Source: Fodinibacter sp963834965
GTDB taxonomy: Bacteria; Actinomycetota; Actinomycetes; Actinomycetales; Dermatophilaceae
DNA length: 64,000 nt
Assembly (NCBI GenBank): GCA_963834965.1
Contig: CAWIEI010000034.1
Coordinates: 197,487 to 261,486 of the forward strand
Direction of reading: 5' to 3'
The notes under the pieces are model-generated. The model was not told the DNA's origin, searched no databases, and saw nothing but the letters and a program-made list of their open reading frames with translations. Made by a program: the position numbers and the translations under genes. This document shows positions 52,213 through 61,446 of the stretch, piece after piece. The stretch's first letter is position 1. Every line of letters starts with the position of its first letter.

Positions 52213-52914
52213 TCATCCGAGGCTGCCGACGGCTCGGGCGACCACGAGTAGGGAGGTGAGCAGAGCCGCGCTGGCCTCGATGCCCATCAGGGTCTTGGCG
52301 CGGCCGGTGAGCGGCATCGTGTCGGTCGGGGAGAACGCGCTGGAGTTGGTGAGCGAGACGTACAGGTAGTCGATGAACCGCGGCCTCCAGTCGCTGTGGT
52401 GGCTCGAGCCGAGGGCGACCTCGCGCACGGTGTCCTGGTTCTCGTCCTGGGAGAACCTCCAGTCGGCGGGAGGCAGACGTTCACGGCGAAGGGTGTGACG
52501 CGCGACCGGGCCCGCACGGTCAACCTCCCAGAAGAGCAGGCCGAAGCCGATGACGTTGGTCACCCACACCTGCATCCCACCCAGCAACAACTGCGTCCCG
52601 TTGGTGGTGGATGACGTGAGGGTGGCGACCAGCATGCCGAGCGCCACCAGGTTCGTGACGATGACGATGCAGGCCAAGGCGATGGATGCCGCTCTCGACC
52701 ACCGGGTCTGGCGCACCATCCGCCGCGGGTTCGTCACCAGCAGCGCACCCAGCAGCAGGAGCTCGATGGCGGGGATCACAAAGCGCGGAGCGACCAGCAG
52801 GCTCTCGGGCAGCACCCCGTAGACCAGAGCCGCAACCACCACTGCCGCCGCCGGCGGTAGCCGGTTCTCCCCGATGCTCGAACGCGGCGCGCGTCGTCTC
52901 GGAAACCCGGGCAT
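52213..52914 (-). CDS. Integral membrane protein, DUF1345-like
   Basis: The 233-residue product has about five to six hydrophobic helices. The C-terminal part has FIDYLYVSLTNSSAFSPTDT and RAKTLMGIEASAALLTSLLV, a layout shared with DUF1345 proteins and with the pore-plus-last-helix region of two-helix potassium channels. The selectivity sequence GYG is absent, so it is not a normal K+ channel. The gene stands alone, with no operon partner. The family call is tentative; membrane location is firm. Confidence 0.7.
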   Translation of the reverse strand: MPGFPRRRAPRSSIGENRLPPAAAVVVAALVYGVLPESLLVAPRFVIPAIELLLLGALLVTNPRRMVRQTRWSRAASIALACIVIVTNLVALGMLVATLTSSTTNGTQLLLGGMQVWVTNVIGFGLLFWEVDRAGPVARHTLRRERLPPADWRFSQDENQDTVREVALGSSHHSDWRPRFIDYLYVSLTNSSAFSPTDTMPLTGRAKTLMGIEASAALLTSLLVVARAVGSLG

Positions 52915-53429
52915 GGCGCCAACGTAGCCCGGTTGGCAGCCACCTCAGGCGTTCCAGCCCTGGCGAGGCCAAGGCCCTCATGGGGCGGCCGCCTCGATGC
53001 CTGGCCCGGACCCAGGCTAGGAGCTGGAGAAGGTGAGTCTCTGCGCCTGCCGCCCGGTCAGGCCGAGGTCGTCCGGTCCCGCGAAGGTCGTCAGGTCAGG
53101 CAAGCGAAGGGAGCGTCGCGCATGTCGAGGAATTCAAGGTGGATGGCGTAGGAACCTCCATCCTCGGGAGACCTCGACCCCTACCCGAGCAGCGACGCGC
53201 CCAGCTGACTACACCGTCGTTTGGGAAGGGCCCCCAAGTTGCCCTCGGACGACGATGTGCCCCTGCCAGCGCTGACACTTCGCCAACAGTGGCCGCCGGC
53301 CCACCACCTCGAGTCCACTCATCCGGGCACAGCGCTGTTGCATACAGCTATTCGCCGCGTTGCAGACGGACGGGGACGTCCTCCACAACGCTGCTGCGGG
53401 CGTGTGTTGCTGGCTCTTCTGAGGCGAGT
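52915..53429. other. 515-base gap, nothing recognised
   Basis: Open frames occur but lack start signals and motifs. No clear hairpin, repeat or palindrome stands out. Confidence 0.45.
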
Positions 53430-53891
53430 TCACCGGGATCCGGCCAGCGGTGCTCCCGTGGCCATCGGGTGGCTGCCCGGGCCGATGAAGAGCACGCACG
53501 CGCCGCAGTGTCGGGGTAGGACGCCGGTCAGCACCTCCACGTCGTACCGCAGGCCCGAGCCGCTGATCCGCGGTGCGCCCACACCGAACGCCACGGGGAC
53601 CGACGTGGCGACCTCCGGGTCCGCCGGTCCTAGCTCTGCTTCGAGGAAAGCGGTCGCCAAGCCGCTCTCCGGGCCCCACCACAGGTCGAGGAAGGTCCCG
53701 GTGGCCATGTAGCCGACCCGTTCGGGGCCAGCACCATGCAGCCACAAGGTCGTCGGCGACAGGTCGAGCAGGGTGAGCCGGTGCCCGTCAATGCGTGCCG
53801 CAGCGGCCACCTGGACGAACGTCAGGTTGACGAGTGCAGCCCTGGCGAGCGTCGTCAGCTCTGGGCTGCTGGGACCGACCTGCGTGTGCAC
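53430..53891 (-). CDS. Protein of unknown function
   Basis: The 153-residue frame (MHTQVGPSSPELTTLARAAL, then LLDLSPTTLWLHGAGPERVG, YMATGTFLDLWWGPESGLA) reads as a balanced alpha/beta protein without signal or membrane segment. Two cysteines lie near the C-terminus (RHCGACVLFIG). It precedes the LuxR-type regulator in coordinates but is separated from it by 103 bases on the downstream side. I do not recognise a family. Confidence 0.55.
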   Translation of the reverse strand: MHTQVGPSSPELTTLARAALVNLTFVQVAAAARIDGHRLTLLDLSPTTLWLHGAGPERVGYMATGTFLDLWWGPESGLATAFLEAELGPADPEVATSVPVAFGVGAPRISGSGLRYDVEVLTGVLPRHCGACVLFIGPGSHPMATGAPLAGSR

Positions 53892-53994
53892 CCTGACCGA
53901 CCTCGCTCCGCCGTGCGGACACCTTCGGGCTCATCAGACCAAGCCCCGCACGAGCGCGGCATCACCCTGATGAGGGGAGAAACCGTCGGGTCGG

Positions 53995-56307
53995 TCAGTC
54001 GTACACAGGGGCTTCGAGGAGGCCGAGCTCCTGGGCCCGCGCCACCACCTCGGCGCGTGAGTTGACTCCCAGCTTGTGGTGGATGGCGCGCACGTGCGTC
54101 TTGACGGTGTTCGTGGAGATGAACAGGTGCTCCCCGATCTGGCTCAGCTGCAGGTGGCTGGGCAGGAACTGCAGCACCCGCGTCTCGGCGGCGCTCAGGG
54201 CGGGTGAGGTCACACCCTCGAGCGTCAGCTGGGTGAGCGCCTGCTGCGAGTCACTCAGCAAGTCGGCCGCCACGGAGTCCTCCAGGTCAGGCGTCATCCG
54301 GGCCTCCGCCTCGGCGATGAGCTGGCGGGCGGTCGGTCCCTCGCCGAGGGCGATGGCGGCCCGGGCCTGGATCAGCCTCCCGCACACCGAGAACCACGGC
54401 GCCAGGTCGCTGAACTCGAGCGTCAGCCGGCGGGCGGCGGCAAGCGTCGTGGCGGCGCGGGCGTCGTGGCGCAGTGCCTGCACCAGCGCCTGCGCGGTGA
54501 TGCTGTGCGCGGCGGTCGCCAGGCGTTCCAAGCGGTGCTCCCGGATGAGGTCGGCCGCACTGTTGATGAAACCCTGTGCCGCACGGTGGTCGCCCTCGGC
54601 CATTGCGAGGACCCCCCGCCACGACAACGCGTCGGCCTCGATGGTCGGCACATCGAGCACGCGCCCGAGCCGCCCGGCCTCGACCAGGCACTGGCGGCCC
54701 CGGTCCATGTCGCGTCCCAGGGTGAGGGCCACACCGCGCAGGAACAGGGCGGGCGGCCGGAACCCGTCCTCGGCCGGCAGACCGCGGCCGGCGGACGCGG
54801 TCAGGGCTTCGGACTCGGCGAGGGTCGTGCGCCCGCCCAGGGCCACGATGACCGCCACGGATGCCGCGTACTGGTCCTCGTCCGCCCGTTGCCTCCAGCC
54901 CGGGCCCGCGTGCGTCTCGCATCGCAGGATGTAGCGATCCATCCGGTCAGTCTGCGCCGACTGGAGCGCGAGCCAAGCCGTGGCCAGGCTCAGCCACGGG
55001 TCAACGGACAGCTGCTGCTCGGACAGGTCGCGCAGCCAGAACGAGAGCCGCTCCTTCTCACCCGACCCGACGCAGTGCGCGGTCTGCGACCAGACCAGCC
55101 GCCCCACCAGGGCGAGGTCGCTGGCCGCCTTGGCCTGCCGGATCGCGGCATCCAGGTCGCCCTGCGCGGCGTACCACTGTGAGGCGCGCGAGTGCAGCAC
55201 AGGGACCTCGGCCGGGGCGCTGGCCACCAGCTCGGCGCGCAGCGCGTCCGCGAGCAGGTGGTGGTAGCGGAAGCGGTGGCCGTCGGAGTCCAGGGGGATG
55301 ACGAGCTGCAGCTGCTCCTGCAGGCGGGCCAGGAGCGCCGCTGAGTCGTCGCGACCCAGAACGGCGTCGCACAGGTCGGGGTTCAGCTCGTCGAGCACGG
55401 ACGTCCTGGTCAGGAACCACTGGAGGTCGGCGTCGAGCGGCCGGAGCACCTCGGTGCGTACGTAGTCGGCAACGAAGCGGTGCGAGCCCGGCGCCGGGAC
55501 CGTCGTCCGCTCGGGCCGACCACCGCGGTCGTGCTGTTGCGCGAGCCCGGTCAGGTAGAGGGCGACGGCCCAGCCCTCCGTGCGGTCGAGGACCTCGGAG
55601 GGGTCCCGGCCGGTCGCGGGCACCGCCATCCGCCGGTGCAGCTCGGCCGCCTCCTCGGCGGTGAAGCGCAGGTCGTCACCGGTGACCTCGACAAGGCGCC
55701 CCTCGGCTCGCGCGCGGGCCAGCCACGGCGGCGCGCTCTCCCGGCTGAGGAGGATGACCTGGCTGCCGGCCGGCGTGGCGTTGCACAGCGCGAGCAGGAT
55801 CTCGTGGCAGGACCGGTCCTGCAGCACGTGCACGTCGTCGAGCACGAGCACGAAGGGCCGGGTTCGGGTGGCAAGGAGTCGCTCCAGTGCCGGGATGACG
55901 ACAGTGGACAGGCGCGGCTGCGCGCTGGTGATGCTCGCCTGCAGGTTGGGCGCCGGGACGCCGATGCTCTCCAGGGCCCCGACGACGGTGTGCAGGAAAA
56001 GGGCCCCCTCGTCGAGGTCGGGGGTGAGGGCGATCTCGAGGTGCTCGCGGGTGTCGACCTCGAGCCACTGCCGGGCGAGGACCGACTTGCCAGCTCCCGC
56101 TGGCGCGCTGACGACAACGACCGTACGCCCCTCGCGTGCGGAGTCACCCAGGACGGCCTGCAGCCGAGGCCGGGGCACCCAGGTGCTTCGCAGCGGTCCG
56201 GGGTAGATGGGGAGCCGCACGGGTGAGTTCTCGTCACGGGCCGGTGCGGCGGAGGTCGCCGTCGGGCCCGGTCTGCCAAGGGCAGAGCGGTCTGTGGGTA
56301 GCACCAT
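53995..56307 (-). CDS. MalT/LAL-type LuxR-family transcriptional regulator
   Basis: The start is the ATG at 56307 after AGGGAA; an in-frame ATG at 56361 is less likely. The 770-residue product has an N-terminal STAND ATPase (Walker A SAPAGAGKS near 67-75, Walker B FVLVLDDVHVL near 150) and the winged-helix and long helical-repeat region of MalT-type proteins. A C-terminal LuxR helix-turn-helix follows (about 705-765, LQLSQIGEHLFISTNTVKTH). These large signal-integrating activators often control neighbouring genes. Its divergent neighbourhood includes the haloalkane-dehalogenase-like hydrolase, transcribed in the same direction 126 bases upstream. Confidence 0.93.
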   Translation of the reverse strand: MVLPTDRSALGRPGPTATSAAPARDENSPVRLPIYPGPLRSTWVPRPRLQAVLGDSAREGRTVVVVSAPAGAGKSVLARQWLEVDTREHLEIALTPDLDEGALFLHTVVGALESIGVPAPNLQASITSAQPRLSTVVIPALERLLATRTRPFVLVLDDVHVLQDRSCHEILLALCNATPAGSQVILLSRESAPPWLARARAEGRLVEVTGDDLRFTAEEAAELHRRMAVPATGRDPSEVLDRTEGWAVALYLTGLAQQHDRGGRPERTTVPAPGSHRFVADYVRTEVLRPLDADLQWFLTRTSVLDELNPDLCDAVLGRDDSAALLARLQEQLQLVIPLDSDGHRFRYHHLLADALRAELVASAPAEVPVLHSRASQWYAAQGDLDAAIRQAKAASDLALVGRLVWSQTAHCVGSGEKERLSFWLRDLSEQQLSVDPWLSLATAWLALQSAQTDRMDRYILRCETHAGPGWRQRADEDQYAASVAVIVALGGRTTLAESEALTASAGRGLPAEDGFRPPALFLRGVALTLGRDMDRGRQCLVEAGRLGRVLDVPTIEADALSWRGVLAMAEGDHRAAQGFINSAADLIREHRLERLATAAHSITAQALVQALRHDARAATTLAAARRLTLEFSDLAPWFSVCGRLIQARAAIALGEGPTARQLIAEAEARMTPDLEDSVAADLLSDSQQALTQLTLEGVTSPALSAAETRVLQFLPSHLQLSQIGEHLFISTNTVKTHVRAIHHKLGVNSRAEVVARAQELGLLEAPVYD

Positions 56308-56433
56308 GCGTTCCCTGTCTGTCAGCCGTCGACACGACGGAGGTGACAAGCACAGCAGCACCGATCGGTGACTGCAAGGTACTCCCGGGAAGTCGTGCGC
56401 GCAGGGCGTTCGGTGATCGCGGCAGTGGTCGCC

Positions 56434-57306
56434 TCACGCGCGCGCCGCGGTCGCGGCCACGAGCCGCGCGACCGCCGGGGCATGGTCCTCCTGCAGGTAG
56501 TGCTTTCCCGGCACCACCGTCATCGAGGGCAGCCCGGTGGCGCGCAGCATGCCCAGCCCCTGTCGGCGCAGGGTCAAGATGGGGTCGAGCGCGCCCCACA
56601 TCACCGCCACGGGGTACGGCGTGCGGGTGCTGTCGAGCACCGAGGTGTAGGCGTCGCCGCGGTGGCTGGGCCGCAGGCTGCGCATGATCCGCAGGTACCC
56701 GGCACCGCGGTCCGGGCCGAGGGCGAGCACCCGCCACGCGTCGAGCTCGGCGTCGGAGAGCGCCTGCTCGTCCGCCACGCCCACCCGGCGCATCATCAGC
56801 CGCCAGACGTCCGGGCGGGTCATCGGGCCCGGCATCCGCCCGGCCACGCGCGCGAACAGCTCGCCGGGGTAGGGCACTGGGCTCAGCGCGGGGGCCGTGT
56901 TCAGCACCGTCAGCGACCGGATCCGGTCCGGCATCCGCAGGGCGAGCTCAAAGCCGACGGGGCCGCCCGCGTCGTGCACCACCAGGTGGAACGCCCTCAG
57001 CCCGAGGGCGTCCACGGCCGCCGCCGAGAAGCGCCCCAGCCCGCGGATGCTGTGGTCGAGGTCGGGGGACCGGTCGGCGAGGCCGAGGCCCGGCAGGTCG
57101 AAGCTGAGCGCGTCGAAGCCGCGCGAGGCGAGCTCGGGGATGACCTTGCGGTACAGGAAGCTCGAGGCGGGAACGCCGTGCATGAGCACCACCGGCTCTC
57201 CCGTTCCGGAGCGCAGGGCAAACGAGCCGACACCGTCCGCCGTGAAGCGGTGACCGCTGGCTTCGTGCTCGCGCACCACGGCATCCACGCCCGCCACGGT
57301 CTCCAT
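56434..57306 (-). CDS. Alpha/beta hydrolase, haloalkane dehalogenase-like
   Basis: The start is the ATG at 57306 after GAGGAG. The 290-residue product has the oxyanion block VVLMHGVPASSFLYRKV. The nucleophile elbow VVHDAGGPVG has Asp112, not Ser, and the closing histidine block reads PGKHYLQEDHA. Asp at the nucleophile position together with GxHxLQED is the pattern of haloalkane dehalogenases and close relatives (including epoxide hydrolases), so carbon-halogen or epoxide cleavage is plausible. The tryptophan that follows the nucleophile in most haloalkane dehalogenases (HDWGG) is Ala here, so halide binding may be lost. The substrate is unknown. Confidence 0.85.
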   Translation of the reverse strand: METVAGVDAVVREHEASGHRFTADGVGSFALRSGTGEPVVLMHGVPASSFLYRKVIPELASRGFDALSFDLPGLGLADRSPDLDHSIRGLGRFSAAAVDALGLRAFHLVVHDAGGPVGFELALRMPDRIRSLTVLNTAPALSPVPYPGELFARVAGRMPGPMTRPDVWRLMMRRVGVADEQALSDAELDAWRVLALGPDRGAGYLRIMRSLRPSHRGDAYTSVLDSTRTPYPVAVMWGALDPILTLRRQGLGMLRATGLPSMTVVPGKHYLQEDHAPAVARLVAATAARA

Positions 57307-57499
57307 GGCTGCTCCTCTCGGCACCGGCAAAGGGCACCCGGGCGGGTCGCTCGGGCGTCCGGTGTTCCGTGGACAGGCCTAGCGCACCGGGGACGTCGAC
57401 AGATCACCCTTTGTTGAGGATCCGCTGGCTGCGCCCGTGGTTCAGGCTGCGATGAGCGAACGCGACCGGCTCACACCTGCCGAGAATCGGGACCCGACG

Positions 57500-59139
57500 A
57501 TGATGATCCGCAGCACCACCGCGATGGTGGCGGCCGTCCTGGCCCTAACGGCTTGCACGGCCTCCTCCGACAACCCTCGACCTCGTCGACGACAACGGGC
57601 ACGGCCACCACGACCACGTCCAGCGCCGTCACCGGGAACGTGTGCCCGCAGGTGCTCGACGCGTCTGAGGCCGACTTCTACCCGATCCAGCCGAGTTTCT
57701 CGGCCGGTTACACCGCGACGGCGCAGAAGCTGGACACCAGCACCGCCAACTGGGCATACGTCATCGAGGGCGACTTCCCCTACTCACAGTGGATGGCCTG
57801 GTACCTGTACGACACCAAGGGTGTGCCGCTGTTCAAGTTCTCGGACTCGGCCATCAAGGCTGACTCCGGCTCGACGAACCCGTTCGTCCCCGGCCAGAAG
57901 CTGCTCGCCACGCCGCGCAGCTACCACCTGTACCTGATGCCGCACGCGACCCCCTCCTCTGTGGTCACCAGCATGCAGTCGTCCGGGAAGAACGTCGCGG
58001 TGCTGCCGGACAGCTCGACCACCCCGGGCGTCTCGATCGTGAGCCGCAGCTACTGGTCGTTCTCCAACTACGGGCTCGGAGACTACGACCGCTTCGGCTA
58101 CCAGGGGCCGACCAAGACCCCGGTCCCGACGATCAAGGCCTTCCTCACCGACACCAGCTCCGGCGAGCTCACGAACACGCCCGTCGACGACTGCGGATCG
58201 GCCAGCCAGCTACCGAAGAAGGCGTGGTACGACCCGGCGACCAACTCGCCGATCGTCACCTTCAAAGACGCACCGGTCCCGACCGAACAGGAGCTTGCCG
58301 ACATCCCCCACTGGCTGCTGCAGACCGGCTCGGTCGTCGGCTCCATGGGCAAGGAGTTCCCGCCGGCCCCGGTCGCTGACGAGGTGCAGTTCTACCGGAA
58401 CGTCGCGGGCACCACGCCGTACGCCGACGTGCAGGCCGCGCCCGCGCCCGGCGACCCGCCGGACATGTGCGGCGGGTACGTACTGGCGAACCTGCCCAAC
58501 GACGTCGTGTCGCTGGTGCACATCCCCAAGGTGCCGAGCTTCCCGGTCTACTCGGGAGCCAACGCCTCGACGGTGAACAAGTCGAACGACTTCGAGGTGC
58601 AGTTCTACTCGATCGTCATCTACGGCGCGACCAAGCAGGTCGACGCCGTGGGCAGCAACGACAACTCGCAGATCGGCAACACCCAGATCAAAGTCGCCCC
58701 CGACGGCAGCGCCACCGTGGTGCTGTGGCCGCAGTCCGCGACGCCGGCCCAGGTCGACCAGATAGCGGCGGTCGCGAAGGCCAACGGCTGGGACATCCTC
58801 AAGAGCGGCGTGCAGACCTCGCTGGCCCCCAACAACCTGGTGATCCGCGAGAAGGGTCAGAACAAGCAGTGGAAGAACGCGCTCAGCGCGAACGACGTGA
58901 CCCAAGGGGCCCCGTGCCCCCAGTCGGCCAACCCGTCGCTGCCACTGCCGCAGGACCCGCCGAGCGCCGCCGTCACCCAGTTCAACGGCATGGGCCTGAC
59001 CGCGCCGCAGGGCCAGAACTGCACCATCGACGACTTCCTCAGCGGCGCCTGCCTCACCGCCCTGGGGACCCGCTTGACCAAGAGCGGGGCAAAGTGGTCG
59101 TCCACCTCGTCGGCGCCTCCCACCCAGGCCGCCGGCTGA
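57500..59139 (+). pseudogene. Large secreted lipoprotein of unknown function, one-base frameshift
   Basis: The ATG at 57500 starts a lipoprotein signal (MMIRSTTAMVAAVLALTAC). Within the following Ser/Thr linker the frame shifts at a C run near 57574. Restoring one C joins it to PSTSSTTTGTATTTTSS and a long domain to the stop at 59139, about 545 residues in total. The domain is rich in Pro, Ser, Tyr and Trp (FPYSQWMAWYLYDTKGVPLF, YDRFGYQGPTKTPVPTIKAF), with paired cysteines such as DDCGSA and DMCGGY. No known catalytic motif is visible. Apart from this shift the gene looks intact, so it may be functional in reality. Confidence 0.8.
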
Positions 59140-59153
59140 CCGCCGCTAACGCC

Positions 59154-59192
59154 GTGGGGGGTCACTCCGTCACCAACCGGGGTGACCCCCAC
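59154..59192 (+). terminator. Hairpin terminator after the secreted lipoprotein gene
   Basis: GTGGGGGGTCAC (59154-59165) pairs with GTGACCCCCAC (59182-59192) with one bulged G and a 16-base loop, 14 bases after the stop codon. No T-tract follows. Confidence 0.6.
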
Positions 59193-59764
59193 CGCGACGA
59201 CCATTCGTGCCACCAGCATGGCAAGTTGTTCCGACCGCCCCGTGCGTCGCCCGCCACTTCTGGAGGATGGGATGTCGATGCGCTTCAACCCCTCGAGGCA
59301 GTGGCAGGCTGAGCGGGCCAGCCGCGAGGTGCCACTTCGACGGTGGGCCTTGCGGCATCGGCGGCCGAGCCGGCAGCCGCGGAGGTGTTGCACTTCTGGT
59401 TCAGTTCTGACGCTGCTGGCCTTGACGGCGAAAAGCACCGACCGCCGGGGCCGGTGTGCGCACCCTCAGTAGCTGCCCGGGGAGATGCGTCTCAGCCGCG
59501 TGGCGGGCGTCGTCCTGCTGCGCGGCAGTGGTCTTCAGCGACCGCGAGGTCGTCGATCCGACGCCGGACCGGCAGGGGCTGCGTCCGTCGTCGTTCTTGG
59601 GCGGCACCGATAACCCCATCGGGGTGATGAGGGACGAACCACGGCGTGGCACTGTGGAAGAGGCTTCGGGAGCCCGCCCCTGGCGGCTGCATGCTCGAGG
59701 ACTCAACTTTTTCGCAGGTGGCGCATTCCCGTGACCTGCGCTCACCGGTGAAAGGGACACAGTG
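59193..59764. other. 572-base gap, nothing recognised
   Basis: No frame has a start signal or motif. A short stretch near 59385-59420 (EVLHFWFSSDA) faintly recalls the start of DUF924 proteins (EVLxFWFG), but it is too short to support a call. Confidence 0.45.
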
Positions 59765-60265
59765 ATGGGGCTGCGACACCACGGGCTGGACGGACCCACC
59801 TTCCAGATGCGCGAGAAGATCTTCGCGATCGGAGACGACTTCTGGATCGAGGATGCCGATGGCAACAGGGTCTTCAAGGTCAACGGGAAGGCCGTTCGGC
59901 TGCGGGACACGTTCATCCTCGAGGACCCCCACGGCAACGAGCTGTCCAAGATCCAGGAGAAGAAGCTCAGCGTCCGCGACAAGATGACCATCGAGAGCGG
60001 GGCCACGCAGGCCACCGTCCACAAGCGGCTGATCGGCATCCGCGACCACTACGTCATCGACGTCGACGGCGGCGAGGACCTGAAGGCCCACGGGAACATC
60101 GTCGATCACGAGTATGAGATCGAGCGCGACGGAGAGAAGATCGCCGAGGTCTCCAAGAAATGGTTCCGCGTGCGAGACACCTACGGCGTCCAACTCGCCC
60201 AAGGCCAGGACGTGCCTCTCATCCTCGCCATCACCGTGTGTGTCGACCAGATGGCTCGCGGTTAG
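59765..60265 (+). CDS. LURP-one-related (DUF567) protein
   Basis: The start is the ATG at 59765, eight bases after GAAAGGGA. The 166-residue product is almost entirely short beta strands separated by turns (FQMREKIFAIGDDFWIEDAD, VFKVNGKAVRLRDTFILED, WFRVRDTYGVQLAQ). This matches the LURP-one/Tubby-like barrel with its repeating VxxKxxxxxDxFxIxD pattern and is full length. Members in plants respond to pathogens and relate to phospholipid scramblases. Bacterial members have no proven role. It stands alone with its own ribosome binding site. Confidence 0.9.
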   Translation: MGLRHHGLDGPTFQMREKIFAIGDDFWIEDADGNRVFKVNGKAVRLRDTFILEDPHGNELSKIQEKKLSVRDKMTIESGATQATVHKRLIGIRDHYVIDVDGGEDLKAHGNIVDHEYEIERDGEKIAEVSKKWFRVRDTYGVQLAQGQDVPLILAITVCVDQMARG

Positions 60266-60585
60266 GGACGCTCAGCCACCACATGTCCGCTCCCTCTCGG
60301 CGGGGCCCGCAACACTCGCGAGTGTCGACGGTGCCGCGGGCTGTGTCCATAGCCCGAGCGAGCAGCCCTGGCAAGGGAGCAGCCCCTCCGTCGCATCCGC
60401 GCGCCCGCCTTTCACCGTGACCCTGTTCAGGCCGCGACCAGGCTCTCACCTTCGCAAGGTGACGACGGCAGCCGCTGTAGGTGCAAGGGTGCCTGGCAGG
60501 CGACGAAGGAACCCCTCTACGCGTCTGGGCGCGGGATCAAGCAGTGCTGGTGGTCTGGCAGAGGTGTCATCGCAAGGAGTGTGGC
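60266..60585. other. 320-base gap with a 14-bp palindrome
   Basis: No gene is supported. A perfect palindrome, ACACTCGCGAGTGT, lies at 60312-60325 and could be a stem or a dimeric regulator site upstream of the membrane protein gene at 60586. Confidence 0.5.
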
Positions 60586-61233
60586 TTGAGCGAGTCGAAG
60601 GTGATCGTCCCCAAGGACGCGCGGCCGGACTGGCGCGAAATGATCGCGGTGGTGCTCCTGACGGTGACCGCTGTCGTCACCGCTTGGACGGGGTTTCAAT
60701 CAAGTAAGTGGAGCGGGGCCATGTCCATCTCGTTCTCGCAAGCGTCGACTGCTCGGATCGAGGCCGCACGTCTCGAAGGTGTTGCCAACCGCAAACTGAT
60801 CATCCAGGTCTCCCTGTTCACTCAGTGGCTGCAAGCCCATCAAGCTGGCGACGTCGAATTGACCGCCTTCCTCGAATCGCGCTTCCCCGAGCCCCTGGCC
60901 TCCACCTTCCCGGTGTGGATCAAGAGCCAGCCGCTCAAGAACGCCGACGCGCCCGCAACTCCGTTCGAGATGCCGTCGTACGTCGTCCCCGAACTCGTAG
61001 CCTCTCGCCAAGCCGACGATCGCGCCGACGCCAAGTTCGCTGAGGCGCTGCGGAACAACCAGCGCGGCGACAACTACACCGTGCTGACCGTCGCCTTCGC
61101 GACGGTGCTCTTCTTCGGTGCGCTATCTGGCCGAATGCACAGTCCACGCGCCCAGTGGGCACTACTGGTGCTGGGCTCCGTCGTCTTCCTCACTGCTGCC
61201 AGCCTGCTGCTGTTCTACCCCAAGCTGATCTGA
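60586..61233 (+). CDS. Three-helix membrane protein of unknown function
   Basis: The TTG at 60586 lies six bases after AAGGAG, which is better than any upstream ATG. The 215-residue product has one N-terminal membrane helix (about 18-38, MIAVVLLTVTAVVTAWTGFQ) and a helical loop domain of about 115 residues. Two closing helices follow (about 165-185 and 192-212), the last ending LLLFYPKLI. Proteins of this layout with W-x-GFQSxKWSG after the first helix are widespread in bacteria without assigned function. No operon partner is present. Confidence 0.78.
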   Translation: MSESKVIVPKDARPDWREMIAVVLLTVTAVVTAWTGFQSSKWSGAMSISFSQASTARIEAARLEGVANRKLIIQVSLFTQWLQAHQAGDVELTAFLESRFPEPLASTFPVWIKSQPLKNADAPATPFEMPSYVVPELVASRQADDRADAKFAEALRNNQRGDNYTVLTVAFATVLFFGALSGRMHSPRAQWALLVLGSVVFLTAASLLLFYPKLI

Positions 61234-61446
61234 CCACCCAAGACAACGTGCCGGGCCGGCATCGACGAGGCGGGCAATGTCGAGCACCTCGGGTGGCGGT
61301 GGCCTCCCCGCCATGCGAAGCGTCCATCTCACGGACCCCATCTCCCGAGCCACCGCCTGCCCGCCCCGCCCGGAGCCCGAACATCGCCAGTGCCTCGACG
61401 CGTCTCGTCTGCGGAGTCCCTGACGACCCTCGCCGACAAATCCACG

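Noticed and set aside
52213..52914. Two-helix potassium channel
   Set aside because: The helix layout near the C-terminus is similar, but the selectivity sequence (TxGYG) is missing.
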